DNA of 57,868 nt. Source: Candidatus Cloacimonadota bacterium. GTDB taxonomy: Bacteria; Cloacimonadota; Cloacimonadia; Cloacimonadales; TCS61. Position numbers and translations under genes: made by a program. The DNA is taken from positions 1-57,868 of the forward strand of contig JAIORE010000113.1 in the NCBI GenBank assembly GCA_021108315.1, written 5' to 3'. Positions 48,976 to 57,801 of this stretch are shown one piece after another; position 1 is the first letter of the stretch; every line of letters starts with the position of its first letter. The notes under the pieces are model-generated. The model searched no databases and was not told where the DNA came from. It worked only from the letters and a program-made list of their open reading frames with translations.

Positions 48976-50490
48976 CTATTTAATCTTTATCATCTTTCTT
49001 ATCTCTTTGTGGCTTGATGTAGATAATTTGCAAAAATAAATTCCGTTAGCAAATTTACTCGTATCTATTATAATTTGATGAGAAGCACTCAAATATTGTT
49101 TTTGATAAACAAGTTGTCCTTTGACATTGAATAATTGCAATAAACCACTTTCCCCTGTTTTTATTTGCAAATTAATGTATGCAAAATTAGAAAAGGGATT
49201 TGGATAAATATTATTTAAAATTGTTATACCAATACCTTCATCTACAAGAGGTTCTTCTTCTGGTATAACAAACCTGATTGGTCCATAAAAAGCAGAATCA
49301 CCACTTATCTCAATAGATTCCAACCAGTAATGCACAGTACTTCCAAAATCATTTTCACTTTCATCAATATATAAGTATTCGTTCGGAACGTTAGAATTTC
49401 CCTCAGCTGCGATTAATTCAGGATTTATTTTATATGCATATTCAATTGTAATATCTGGTGGGTCAATTGCCTTGTACAAGTTCCAACCACTCAAATCTGT
49501 CTCAGACATAGTTTGCCAAAGTATATTAAGGTAGTTTTCTTGCATATTTACTATAAAACTGGAAAGCATGACCGGTAAAGGTTCCTCTACAAAAAGTGAT
49601 TCAGGAGCATCTGTTCCATTAAATTTTACCATTTCATATTGTTGAATTGTATGTTCTGACGAATCCAAGGTTTTAATAGCAAAAAATTCACCATTTATTA
49701 ATTCATAGGAAAGATTATGAATAGACCCAATAACATAAGTATTTCTAAAAGCAAAAGTATCTTCCCCATCTGAGATAATAAAATTAATCACATTTCTGGC
49801 ATTAAAAATCATATCATAAAAATCATATCCCAGAACATTCCGATTATTTAGAGCCACACTAATACCATTTTGCATATCATTTTGCTCGATAATATGTTTC
49901 ATAATGTAATGAAAAATCAATTCGCTGTCTATAAAATTACTATAATCTGGATAAATTCCACTCCAATTCGAAGGATGATCATCAAACCAAGTTTCTCCAA
50001 GATATTGCATTAGTCTATTTTTCAAACTGTTCCCAATTGCTCCATTATGCATAAAAGTAAAAAATTTATCATCAAATTCAAAAACAAAAGGATGCGATCC
50101 TGTTCCTCCAGTTCCATTACGGGCATGAACTAAAACAATATTTGTCTCATTTCCCGGATCTGATATTGATTCAATCGCAGTATCTAATGGCTCTACTCCT
50201 CCATCACCATACCACGTGTCATAACCTGTTTTGAACCAAGTTTGAATTGGCTCGGATATACCACTATTATTGATATAAGTCACAATTCCATAGCCATCAT
50301 CCTGATATAATGAATCAGAACGTTCCTTAATGAAGTCGTAATAATCAAATATATCATTAAATTCACCAGCAATTGAATCTTGATTTGCAAAATTGTATCC
50401 ACTTTTTGAAATAAGAGCAAACATGTCACATGAAAAGAGGTTTTTCATTATAATTGATATAAGAGCAACAAGTATTATTTTTCTAACCAT
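48976..50490 (-). CDS. Secreted class II glutamine-amidotransferase-like Ntn hydrolase with sorting domain
   Basis: 504 residues. The predicted signal peptide (IILVALISIIMKNLFS) would be cut before C21, leaving mature CDMFALISKSG, which matches the N-terminal nucleophile start of class II amidotransferases (CRxFGxIS). Other family residues: H122-A-R124-N-G-T-G-G, H133-P-F, M-H148-N149-G150-A-I and DSELIFHYI. The domain covers about 21-290, followed by a fibronectin-like segment (about 305-420) and a sorting domain (NIYPNPFSNFAYIN, LFNVKGQLVY, NGIYFCKLS). Relatives such as EgtC or YafJ-type proteins are cytoplasmic, so an exported form is unusual. A lipoprotein reading of LFSC is less likely given F at -2. 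It is eight bases downstream of the flavin-reductase-like gene. Confidence 0.8.
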   Translation of the reverse strand: MVRKIILVALISIIMKNLFSCDMFALISKSGYNFANQDSIAGEFNDIFDYYDFIKERSDSLYQDDGYGIVTYINNSGISEPIQTWFKTGYDTWYGDGGVEPLDTAIESISDPGNETNIVLVHARNGTGGTGSHPFVFEFDDKFFTFMHNGAIGNSLKNRLMQYLGETWFDDHPSNWSGIYPDYSNFIDSELIFHYIMKHIIEQNDMQNGISVALNNRNVLGYDFYDMIFNARNVINFIISDGEDTFAFRNTYVIGSIHNLSYELINGEFFAIKTLDSSEHTIQQYEMVKFNGTDAPESLFVEEPLPVMLSSFIVNMQENYLNILWQTMSETDLSGWNLYKAIDPPDITIEYAYKINPELIAAEGNSNVPNEYLYIDESENDFGSTVHYWLESIEISGDSAFYGPIRFVIPEEEPLVDEGIGITILNNIYPNPFSNFAYINLQIKTGESGLLQLFNVKGQLVYQKQYLSASHQIIIDTSKFANGIYFCKLSTSSHKEIRKMIKIK

Positions 50491-50498
50491 TTTAGACC

Positions 50499-50984
50499 TT
50501 ACTTTGGAATAATATCAGAAACGAATAGCATCTTTTTTCCCTTACTTAACCAAGAATATTTCACTTCACCAACAAATATTGTATGGTCACCGGATCGAAT
50601 TTGTGTTATGGTTTTACATTCAAAATTTGCAACTGCATTTTTTAAGATTGGCAACTGTGCTAACTTTCCTTTAAACCACGACTCTTTAGAAACACTAAGT
50701 TTATCAATATCTCTTCCAGATTTAGTTCCGCATAAAAGCGTAAAATCTTTCATCTCTTTTGATGGAAAGCATAAATTAAAAAATCGAAAATTTTGTAAAC
50801 ATTCATAAGAATACCTTGGATGCCCAATGGAAATTGCAAACATCGGAGGATTAATTGAAGTCCGCATAAACCATTCCAGAGTAATTAAATTATTTTTCCC
50901 TAAATCATCCTTCACTACTGCTATTGTCACTTTTGCAGGATGCTTTACAGCTTTTATTACATTACTAAAATCTTCTCTTAGCAT
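50499..50984 (-). CDS. Flavin-reductase-like FMN-binding split-barrel protein
   Basis: 161 residues. The sequence VTIAVVKDDLGKNNLITLEW (thinly disguised 'VTIVT..D..G..N..T..W'), SINPPMFAISIGHPRYSYEC, FNLCFPSKEMKDF and the C-terminal DHTIFVGEVKYS are the core elements of the flavin reductase-like domain (DIM6/NTAB family). Such proteins bind FMN and use NAD(P)H or donate flavin electrons in the cytoplasm. The ribosome-binding site is weak. It is the first gene of a two-gene minus-strand unit with the secreted Ntn hydrolase; a functional link is not obvious. Confidence 0.84.
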   Translation of the reverse strand: MLREDFSNVIKAVKHPAKVTIAVVKDDLGKNNLITLEWFMRTSINPPMFAISIGHPRYSYECLQNFRFFNLCFPSKEMKDFTLLCGTKSGRDIDKLSVSKESWFKGKLAQLPILKNAVANFECKTITQIRSGDHTIFVGEVKYSWLSKGKKMLFVSDIIPK

Positions 50985-51119
50985 AAATACCCTCTATTTA
51001 CATTTCTAATTTTTTCTAATAATTCCGTCAATGATTTTTACTTTTGTGTCCAGTTGAGGGGTATTTGTTTAGCAATTAAATGAAAGTTTTTAAACAATGG
51101 ATTAAATAGATTGTAGTAT

Positions 51120-51310
51120 GAAAAGATAATAATCTGAACCACAGATTTCGGCGGATTACCAAAATTACGCGGATTAGAAATGAAGAAATCCGTGTAATCA
51201 GTGTAATCCATTTAATCTGTGGTGCAGTTATCCCTCTGTGCCAAGATGTCATTGGACACATTTCGACATCAAATTTCGTGATAATTCGAGTTAATTCGTG
51301 GTTTCATAAA
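51120..51310. repeat. Repeat-rich leader of the RND efflux genes
   Basis: Within the gene-free 50985-51396 gap, ACCACAGATT (51138-51147) is repeated inverted as AATCTGTGGT (51214-51223), with related words between (GGCGGATTACC, ACGCGGATTAG, ATCCGTGTAATCAGTGTAAT). A 46-bp part (51182-51227) recurs at 52843-52888 with three mismatches, on the far side of the adaptor gene. From about 51277 follow TTTCGTGATAATTCGAG and TTAATTCGTGGTTTCAT, words seen in five other spacers. No gene is present. Confidence 0.75.
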
Positions 51311-51396
51311 TCTTTGTTAAAATTCTAATCAACAATTCAATTGACGTAAATACATATAAATAAAATCTATTTCAAAAAAGTAAAATCCGGAGTATT

Positions 51397-52467
51397 ATGA
51401 AAAAAATAGTAATAATATTAATGATAATTCTTCTTAGTAGTTGCAAACTCAAAGATTTATTTCAAAAAGAGAAAGAAAATAATGATACAATCAATAAAAG
51501 TTACGATATCACAGTTCCGGTTACAGTTTCACTTTCTCAAAAAACAGCCTTGATCAAGCATATAAAAACTAATGGTAGAGCAGAAGCAATTTCAAAAGTG
51601 GAGATTATTGCCGAGAGCAGTGGAAAAATTGAGAGAATTAATTTTCTGGAAAATGAATCTGTTAAAACCGATAGTGTAATCTTAGAAATTGATAAAAAGA
51701 CTATTTTATTGGATATACAGCAGGCAAATATAAATCTGAATAAAGCCAAAGCCGAATATAAAGCTTGGCAGGACTTGAATGAGCAAACTACTGATGAGCA
51801 ACTAAAACTTCAAACAGGATTTTTTGAAAAAGAATTGATCTTACAGAAATTATACCACAATTTGGATAAAGCTTCAATTAAAGCACCGTTTTCGGGAATT
51901 ATCTCTGATTTTACTTTAGTAAAAGGTGAATATGTAAATCAGGGGCAAAAATTACTTTCAATTATAAACAATGAAGATATTCTGATAAGAGTAAATATAC
52001 TGGAATCAGAAATATCAAGAATCAATAAGAATTCTGCGGTGACCATCGTTTTTCCAGCCATAGAAAATGAGATATTTAAAGGTAAGATCAAATCAATTTC
52101 TCCTCAGATAGATAAGAAAAGCCATACTTGTGAAATTATTATAGAGATGCACAATACCGGAAAAATAAAAGATGGAATGTATGCCGAAGTGAAAATTGAT
52201 ACAGAAATTTTTGCAGATAGAATAATTGTTTATAAAGATGCAATGTTGGTTCGAGATGGTAAAAAATTAATATTTGCTGTTGAAAACGACAGAGCAAAAT
52301 GGCAGTATGTGAAAACAGGTGAAGAGAATGAATATTTTATTGAAATCACAGAAGGTGTTGATGAAAATGATCTTATTGTTATTAATGGAAATTTTTCTCT
52401 TTCTCACGATGCTGAAGTTAAAATTGTTAAAGAAATTCCCTATCTTAAATTAGCGGAGAAGTTTTAA
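51397..52467 (+). CDS. RND efflux periplasmic adaptor lipoprotein (MFP/HlyD family)
   Basis: 356 residues with a lipobox LSSC (Cys16), so it is membrane-tethered. The lipoyl-like halves flank a short coiled hairpin: SKVEIIAESSGKIERINFLE (about 68-87), a helical hairpin of about 105-150 (DIQQANINLNKAKAEYKAW), then SIKAPFSGIISDFTLVKGEY(V)NQG. The beta-barrel and membrane-proximal parts follow (GKIKSISPQIDKKSHTCEI, KDGMYAEVKI). Adaptors of this type bridge the inner-membrane pump and the TolC-like channel. The alpha-hairpin is short. The pump gene is 531 bases downstream, separated by repeats. Confidence 0.9.
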   Translation: MKKIVIILMIILLSSCKLKDLFQKEKENNDTINKSYDITVPVTVSLSQKTALIKHIKTNGRAEAISKVEIIAESSGKIERINFLENESVKTDSVILEIDKKTILLDIQQANINLNKAKAEYKAWQDLNEQTTDEQLKLQTGFFEKELILQKLYHNLDKASIKAPFSGIISDFTLVKGEYVNQGQKLLSIINNEDILIRVNILESEISRINKNSAVTIVFPAIENEIFKGKIKSISPQIDKKSHTCEIIIEMHNTGKIKDGMYAEVKIDTEIFADRIIVYKDAMLVRDGKKLIFAVENDRAKWQYVKTGEENEYFIEITEGVDENDLIVINGNFSLSHDAEVKIVKEIPYLKLAEKF

Positions 52468-52998
52468 AGAAAAAGATGAGAAGATGAAACCACGAATTAA
52501 CTCGAATTATCACGAATAAGAAAGAAGGAAAAAATTTTACCACAGAGGACACAAAGAAAAAAAGGAAGAAAGGGAAAAAACGGAGAAAAGGAAAAACGGA
52601 AGAGGAACCACGAATTTTCACGAAAAAAAATAACCCCTTTAACTCCCCTGCACCTAAATACGGAGTTTTTTAATAATTGTATTATTTCTTATCTGATTTA
52701 AGTGCAGGGGGAGAACAGCTCCCTTCCCATTACGAAGGGGAAGGGTTGGGGATGGGGTCAAGAAATGTCAGAATTTGGATTTATCAAATTAATGGATGAA
52801 AGGATTAATTGTCTGAATTGCTGATTTTCGCAGATTGGAAAAGAAGAAATCTGTGCAATCAGTGTAATCCATTTAATCTGTGGTTCAGACAATTCTTCAT
52901 CGAGATTCTTCTTCCCTTTACGTCTTAGCGACTTTGCGAGAGTCATTTTTGAATTGTTCGTGTTGTTAGTATTGTTCGTTGCTAAATATAAATAACAA
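52468..52998. repeat. 531-base repeat mosaic between adaptor and pump genes
   Basis: In order: ACCACGAATTAACTCGAATT with ATCACGAATAAG (about 52486), TTTTACCACAGAGGACAC (about 52537), AACCACGAATTTTCACG (about 52607), the second copy of the 130-bp CCCC/GGGG element (52632-52760), the GTCAGAATTTGGATT word (52767-52781, also at 57730), the 46-bp repeat copy (52843-52888) with AATTGTCTGAATTG and CAGACAATT as flanking arms, and TTACGTCTTAGCGACTTTG (about 52919). No plausible gene or promoter is visible; the pump ATG at 52999 has no clear ribosome-binding site. Confidence 0.8.
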
Positions 52999-55900
52999 AT
53001 GAAAATAATAAAATTAAGCATAGAAAGACCGGTAACTGTTTTGATGATCTATCTTCTGATAGCAATCACCGGAGTTATCTCTTTTTTGAGATTACCGATA
53101 GATTTTTTACCTGAAATCGGTTATCCACAATTAACGATTATCACAATATGTCAAAATTCCTCACCGAATGAGATAGAATCGCAAATATCTCAACCAATTG
53201 AAGAGATTGTTTCGACTATCAAAGGAGTACGAAAAGTTACCTCAATCTCCAGAAATGATGTTTCTGTAGTTACTTTGAAATTCAATTGGGGAACGGATAT
53301 GTCTTATGCATCGCTTAATTTGCGGGAAAAGCTTGATAATATTCGTTACCTTTTACCGGAAAATGCAGATCGCCCAAATATTGTTCACTTAGACCCCTCT
53401 GAAGATCCGATTATGTATATTGCACTTACAGCAAAAACATCAAATCTCATTCAAATTCAGGATATTAGTGAAAATTTTATCAAAAGGAAATTGCAACAAC
53501 TTGATGGAGTCGCAGCTGCGGATATCATAGGAGATCAGGAACGAGAGATCAAAATAATCTTTGATGAACAAAAAATTGATGCTTTGAATTTGAGTATTGA
53601 ACAGATAAAAAATAAGATCAAATATTCAAATTATTCGATTTCCGGTGGAGTTATCAAAGATGGACAATATCGCTATAATGTGAAAATTGTAGGAGAATTC
53701 ACAAATACGGAAGATATAAAAAAGACGGTGATCAGTTCAAGCGAAACAGGGAAAAATATCTTTCTGAAAGATATTGCAGAAGTTACATTTTCCTATAAAG
53801 ACAAAAAAAGTATTACTCGAATAAACAAAAATCCATCCCTCGGAATGCTGATTAGAAAAGAAGCGAATACAAATACAGTGCGGGTTTGCAAAACGATTAG
53901 AAACGAAATTGATAATCTTAAAAGTGAATATTCTGACGTTGGTTTTGAAATAGTTGTAGATCAATCTGTTTTCATCAAAGAATCAATCTTTAGCGTTTTG
54001 GAAGCAATTTTGATCGGTGGATTACTGGCTTTCATTATCCTTTTCCTATTTCTCAATAATCTAAAAAGCCCAATTCATATCTCAATTGTGATGCCAATTT
54101 CTATTCTAACCACTTTCATACTACTCTATTTCAACAAAATCAGTTTAAATATAATTTCACTTTCCGGATTGGCTCTTGGCGTGGGAATGTTGGTAGATAA
54201 TTCAATTGTAGTTTCGGAAAATATTTTCAGACATCAAAAAGCCGGATTAAGTTGGAAAGAGGCTGCCTATTCCGGCACAAAAGAGGTTGGAATGGTGATT
54301 ACTGCTTCTACTTTGACAACTCTGGCAGTTTTTCTACCAATTTTATATGTAAAGGGGATCGCTTCTGCTCTATTCAGACAACAAGCTCTTACTGTTACTT
54401 TTTCTCTGCTTTCTTCCCTTTTTGTTTCATTGACAATGCTGCCATTATTGAGTTCGCTACATTTTAAAAGAAAACCTAAAAGACTTAGAAAAAAAATATT
54501 TAGAATTTTATTTATTATTGCGAAAATAGTTTTTTTCCCAATTACGATGCTATATTATATTTTAAAATTTGTTTTCGGATTTTTCTCAAAGTTTATCAAA
54601 TTCTTTAGTCAAAGATTTCAAAAGAAATTTGATGTTTTCTCAATAATTTATTTGAATTTCTTAGGAAAATGTTTGAATCATAAAAAAACAACTCTCCTTG
54701 TTTTTGTTATTTTGTTTGTAATCAGTATTTTTGTTCTATTTTCTCTTGATCAACAATTCTTCCCTGATGTTGAGCAAAATGAATTCACCATCCAATTCAA
54801 AACAGAAGCTGGAACTCCTCTAAAAAAAACCGATGAGATGATCAAACTAATTGAGCAAAAATTAAGCGATGATAATAGAATTGAGAAGTATTTCACATCT
54901 GTAGGAAAATCAACGGAAGATAGGCTTTCCTATTATCTGGAAAAAGCTTCTTCGGAAAATCTGGCTGAGATAAAAATCATTATTATTGATGAGTATAATT
55001 CAAATGAAATTATTGCTGATTATCAAGAAATTTTTAAATCTTTTCCATCTGTTATCAGGTTTGAGAGAGGAAGTAATTTATTTACCTCTTTTTTAGAATT
55101 TGAAGAACCGGGCTTAATTATTGCTTTTGAAGGAAATAATTTGGAGAAAATGAGGAATAAAGCAAAGAATATCAAAGAGCAATTATTTTCCAACGATATT
55201 TTTTCAAATGTTCATACCGATTTTGAATCTTTGTTACCGATGATTCGTTTGCAGATAGATCGAGATATGGTCGCTTTATACAATATTTCCGTTGATGAAA
55301 TTACGCGATTTATAAGAACAAATGTCAGTGGAGAAAAGGTTAGTGAATTCAGGCAGTTTGATAACACTATTGATATTACTTTGGAAACCGGAAGTGATCT
55401 GAATCTATCTCAACTTATAAATCGGAATTTGATAGTCAACGGTCAAAAAATTCCACTTCGCAGTGTGCTGAAAGTTTCATTTGACCGAACTCAGGAAGAG
55501 ATTAAAAGAATTGATCAAAACCGGAGAATTTCCATATATTTTTCATATTCTGGGAAGCTGAGCAAAGCAATCGAAGAGATAGATAAAATCATCTCAAATA
55601 ATCAAAATGAAGAGTTCAGAATTAGCTTGGAAGGTGTAAATAAAGAAATAAATCAATCATTGAAATCTTTGATCTATGCTTTGGTTTTTGCGATTTTACT
55701 CGTTTATATGATTCTTGCATCTCAATTTGAATCTTTGAAACTTCCTTTCATCGTGATGTTTGTTGCTCCAATGGGAGTTATCGGAGTTTCATTTGCTCTG
55801 TTTTTTACAAATTCTTCCATCAGCATTATGTCAACTTTGGGTATGATCGTTCTTTCCGGAATTATTGTGAATGACGCAATTCTTCTCGTGGATTTGATCA

Positions 55901-56148
55901 ACCAGCTAAGAAATAAAGGTATTGAAACAATAGAATCTATTACTCAAGCAGCTCAAGCAAGATTACGTCCGATTTTGATGACAACTTTTACTACGGTTTT
56001 TGGATTACTTCCACTTGCATTGGGTGTTGGAAGCGGAGCGGAACTACAATCTGCGATGGCAATTGCTGTGATTGGTGGGATTCTAACTTCTACTTTTCTA
56101 ACCTTGGTTTTTATTCCTATATTGTTTTATGTATTTGAGAGAAGGTGA
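52999..56148 (+). CDS. RND-family efflux permease (AcrB/HAE1-like)
   Basis: 1049 residues, full length. It starts IKLSIERPVTVLMIYLLIAI, the standard RND entry helix, with LPIDFLPEIGYPQLTI just after. Two periplasmic porter halves and 12 transmembrane helices. Helix IV carries LALGVGMLVDNSIVVSEN (D400-N401 where AcrB has D-D), helix X carries GMIVLSGIIVNDAILLVD (N958-D959 where AcrB has K-N), so the proton relay differs from AcrB as in many FCB-group pumps. Conserved ITASTLTTLAVFLPIL and RPILMTTFTTVFGLLPLALG are present. A basic insertion of about 60 residues follows helix VI (HFKRKPKRLRKKIF). With the adaptor and TolC-like protein it forms a drug or metabolite exporter. Confidence 0.94.
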   Translation: MKIIKLSIERPVTVLMIYLLIAITGVISFLRLPIDFLPEIGYPQLTIITICQNSSPNEIESQISQPIEEIVSTIKGVRKVTSISRNDVSVVTLKFNWGTDMSYASLNLREKLDNIRYLLPENADRPNIVHLDPSEDPIMYIALTAKTSNLIQIQDISENFIKRKLQQLDGVAAADIIGDQEREIKIIFDEQKIDALNLSIEQIKNKIKYSNYSISGGVIKDGQYRYNVKIVGEFTNTEDIKKTVISSSETGKNIFLKDIAEVTFSYKDKKSITRINKNPSLGMLIRKEANTNTVRVCKTIRNEIDNLKSEYSDVGFEIVVDQSVFIKESIFSVLEAILIGGLLAFIILFLFLNNLKSPIHISIVMPISILTTFILLYFNKISLNIISLSGLALGVGMLVDNSIVVSENIFRHQKAGLSWKEAAYSGTKEVGMVITASTLTTLAVFLPILYVKGIASALFRQQALTVTFSLLSSLFVSLTMLPLLSSLHFKRKPKRLRKKIFRILFIIAKIVFFPITMLYYILKFVFGFFSKFIKFFSQRFQKKFDVFSIIYLNFLGKCLNHKKTTLLVFVILFVISIFVLFSLDQQFFPDVEQNEFTIQFKTEAGTPLKKTDEMIKLIEQKLSDDNRIEKYFTSVGKSTEDRLSYYLEKASSENLAEIKIIIIDEYNSNEIIADYQEIFKSFPSVIRFERGSNLFTSFLEFEEPGLIIAFEGNNLEKMRNKAKNIKEQLFSNDIFSNVHTDFESLLPMIRLQIDRDMVALYNISVDEITRFIRTNVSGEKVSEFRQFDNTIDITLETGSDLNLSQLINRNLIVNGQKIPLRSVLKVSFDRTQEEIKRIDQNRRISIYFSYSGKLSKAIEEIDKIISNNQNEEFRISLEGVNKEINQSLKSLIYALVFAILLVYMILASQFESLKLPFIVMFVAPMGVIGVSFALFFTNSSISIMSTLGMIVLSGIIVNDAILLVDLINQLRNKGIETIESITQAAQARLRPILMTTFTTVFGLLPLALGVGSGAELQSAMAIAVIGGILTSTFLTLVFIPILFYVFERR

Positions 56149-56157
56149 AGAAAAGGA

Positions 56158-56413
56158 GAAACCACGAATTAACGCTAATTAACACGAAAAAAGAAAAAGA
56201 TTTTACCACAGAGAGCACAGAGAGCACAGAGAAAAAAAAGAAAGAATTACCGCAAAGACGCTAAGAACGCAAAGCATTTATTATTTATTATTGCTCTCTG
56301 CATTCTTTGCGTTTCTTAATCTCTGCGTGAAACATCTTTTTCTTAGTCCGTGTTTTGTCCGTGAAAGTCTGTGGCAAAAAAATCCGTGCTAATTTGTGCT
56401 AATTCGTGGTTTC
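56158..56413. repeat. Mirror-symmetric repeat spacer between pump and TolC genes
   Basis: The ends are perfect 14-bp inverted repeats: GAAACCACGAATTA (56158-56171) and TAATTCGTGGTTTC (56400-56413). Between them the word families run in order CACGAATTAACG, ACCACAGAGAGCACAGAG, CCGCAAAGACGCTAAG with AACGCAAAGC, then a short AT loop around 56275-56295, then complements of the same classes (TTCTTTGCGTTTCTTAATC, CTCTGCGTGAAAC, GTCCGTGTTTTGTCCGTG). The whole spacer could fold on itself. It holds no gene. Confidence 0.8.
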
Positions 56414-56434
56414 AAAATCTTAAAAGGTGAATTT

Positions 56435-57682
56435 ATGAAAACAAAATTGTTTATAATATTTATTTTTATCATAGAAATACTTTTTGCTAAAAGTACTCTT
56501 TACGATTGTATTGATGCTGCTTTACAAAACTCATTTGAGGTAAAAATTGAAAATCAGGAACTTCAAATAAGTAAATACAATTTTCAAAACAGTTATTATT
56601 CCTATATTCCTCAAGCTTATATTTTTAACACATCAAAATATGAAACGAACAAAAGGAAAACGAATTCAAACGGGCTATCAATCAGTGAACAGATAAATTT
56701 ATTTGATGAAAGGTTTGCCAGTACAAAAACAGATAAACTTAGCTATCAACAAAGTATTCTGAACTTAAATGAAGAAAAGCAAAAATTAGTTATTGAGATA
56801 TTGGATATATTTCTAAGCTTGCAGATTTTTTATGATAAAATCGAATATTATGAAAATATTATTGAACTTTATCAGAAACAATTACAGTATTTTGAAGAGC
56901 TTATCAAAGTTGGAAATAAAAATGTCTTAGATATATATTCCATAAAAATTGAGATAAAAAATAATGAGATAATTCTCCAACAGCAAGAAAATCAGATTGT
57001 TAAATTTCTTGATGAATTGAATTTTAAAACAGGTCTTTCCTTAAAAAATATTTCTGAACTTGAAAAATTTAATCTTGAAATTAGTCCTCATTTTAGTGAG
57101 AATTCTCATAAAAAAAGCTATGGTTGGGAATCAAACCAAATAACGCTTAGTAAGTTTGAAATAAATAAAAAGCAATCGCTTATTAATCTATTTCCTTCAA
57201 TCTTTCTCGATGGCTCACTCAATTATTATAAAGAAATAGATTTTGCGGAAAGCTCGAATCTATTTGAAAATGAGTGGATAAAAACTTGGCAGATTTCACT
57301 AAATTTCCAATATTATTTTGGTTCTATTCTGCAAAAACGGATGAATCATAAAATTAATGAAAGACGATTGTTTCAGCAGAATCTACAATTAGAAAAACTG
57401 GAAAAAGAACTGCAATTACAGATCAAAGGGAAAAAAAATGATCTAATTCTCAAAGAAAAAGAGATTACCTTGCATCAGGACAAAATTGAATTGGCAAAAC
57501 AAAAATTTCAACTTTCCAAAGATCGTTTTCAAGGTGGATTAATAGATTTCTTTGAATTCAAAAATGATGCTAATGAGATGATTTCAGCAAATATATCTTT
57601 ATCTGAAACAAGAAAAAACTATTTGCTAATAATTGCGGAATATGAGAAATTACTTGGGAAAAAGATATTGAAAAAATATTAA
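56435..57682 (+). CDS. TolC-family outer-membrane efflux protein
   Basis: The ATG at 56435 has AAAAGGTG upstream and gives a proper signal peptide (LFIIFIFIIEILFA); a frame start at 56396 lies inside the repeat and is rejected. About 415 residues, with the TolC pattern of two repeats: N-terminal YDCIDAALQNSFEVKIENQE followed by long helices (LYQKQLQYFEELIKVG-NKNVLDIYSIKIEI) and the second half ITLSKFEINKKQSLINLFPS, ending with KEKEITLHQDKIELAKQKF and GGLIDFFEFKNDANEM. It forms the trimeric outer-membrane channel of the tripartite exporter. The order adaptor-pump-channel and orientation match an operon despite the repeat spacers. Confidence 0.9.
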   Translation: MKTKLFIIFIFIIEILFAKSTLYDCIDAALQNSFEVKIENQELQISKYNFQNSYYSYIPQAYIFNTSKYETNKRKTNSNGLSISEQINLFDERFASTKTDKLSYQQSILNLNEEKQKLVIEILDIFLSLQIFYDKIEYYENIIELYQKQLQYFEELIKVGNKNVLDIYSIKIEIKNNEIILQQQENQIVKFLDELNFKTGLSLKNISELEKFNLEISPHFSENSHKKSYGWESNQITLSKFEINKKQSLINLFPSIFLDGSLNYYKEIDFAESSNLFENEWIKTWQISLNFQYYFGSILQKRMNHKINERRLFQQNLQLEKLEKELQLQIKGKKNDLILKEKEITLHQDKIELAKQKFQLSKDRFQGGLIDFFEFKNDANEMISANISLSETRKNYLLIIAEYEKLLGKKILKKY

Positions 57683-57729
57683 CCACAGACTAACACAGAC
57701 CAAAAGATTAAGGTGAAGTTTAAAAAAAT

Positions 57730-57801
57730 GTCAGAATTTGGATTCGCAAGATTGATGGATGATAAGATTAATCCATAAATCGCACAAATCCAAATTCTGA
57801 C
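57730..57801. repeat. Terminal inverted repeat after the TolC gene
   Basis: GTCAGAATTTGGATT (57730-57744) and its exact complement (57787-57801) enclose a spacer with TTGATGGATGATAAGATTAA. The left arm and spacer resemble 52767-52807, where the complementary arm is absent or degraded (AATTGTCTGAATTG). It follows ACCACAGACTAACACAGACC at the tail of the gene. It may serve as a hairpin, but no T-run follows. The remaining bases to the window end show nothing else. Confidence 0.7.
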
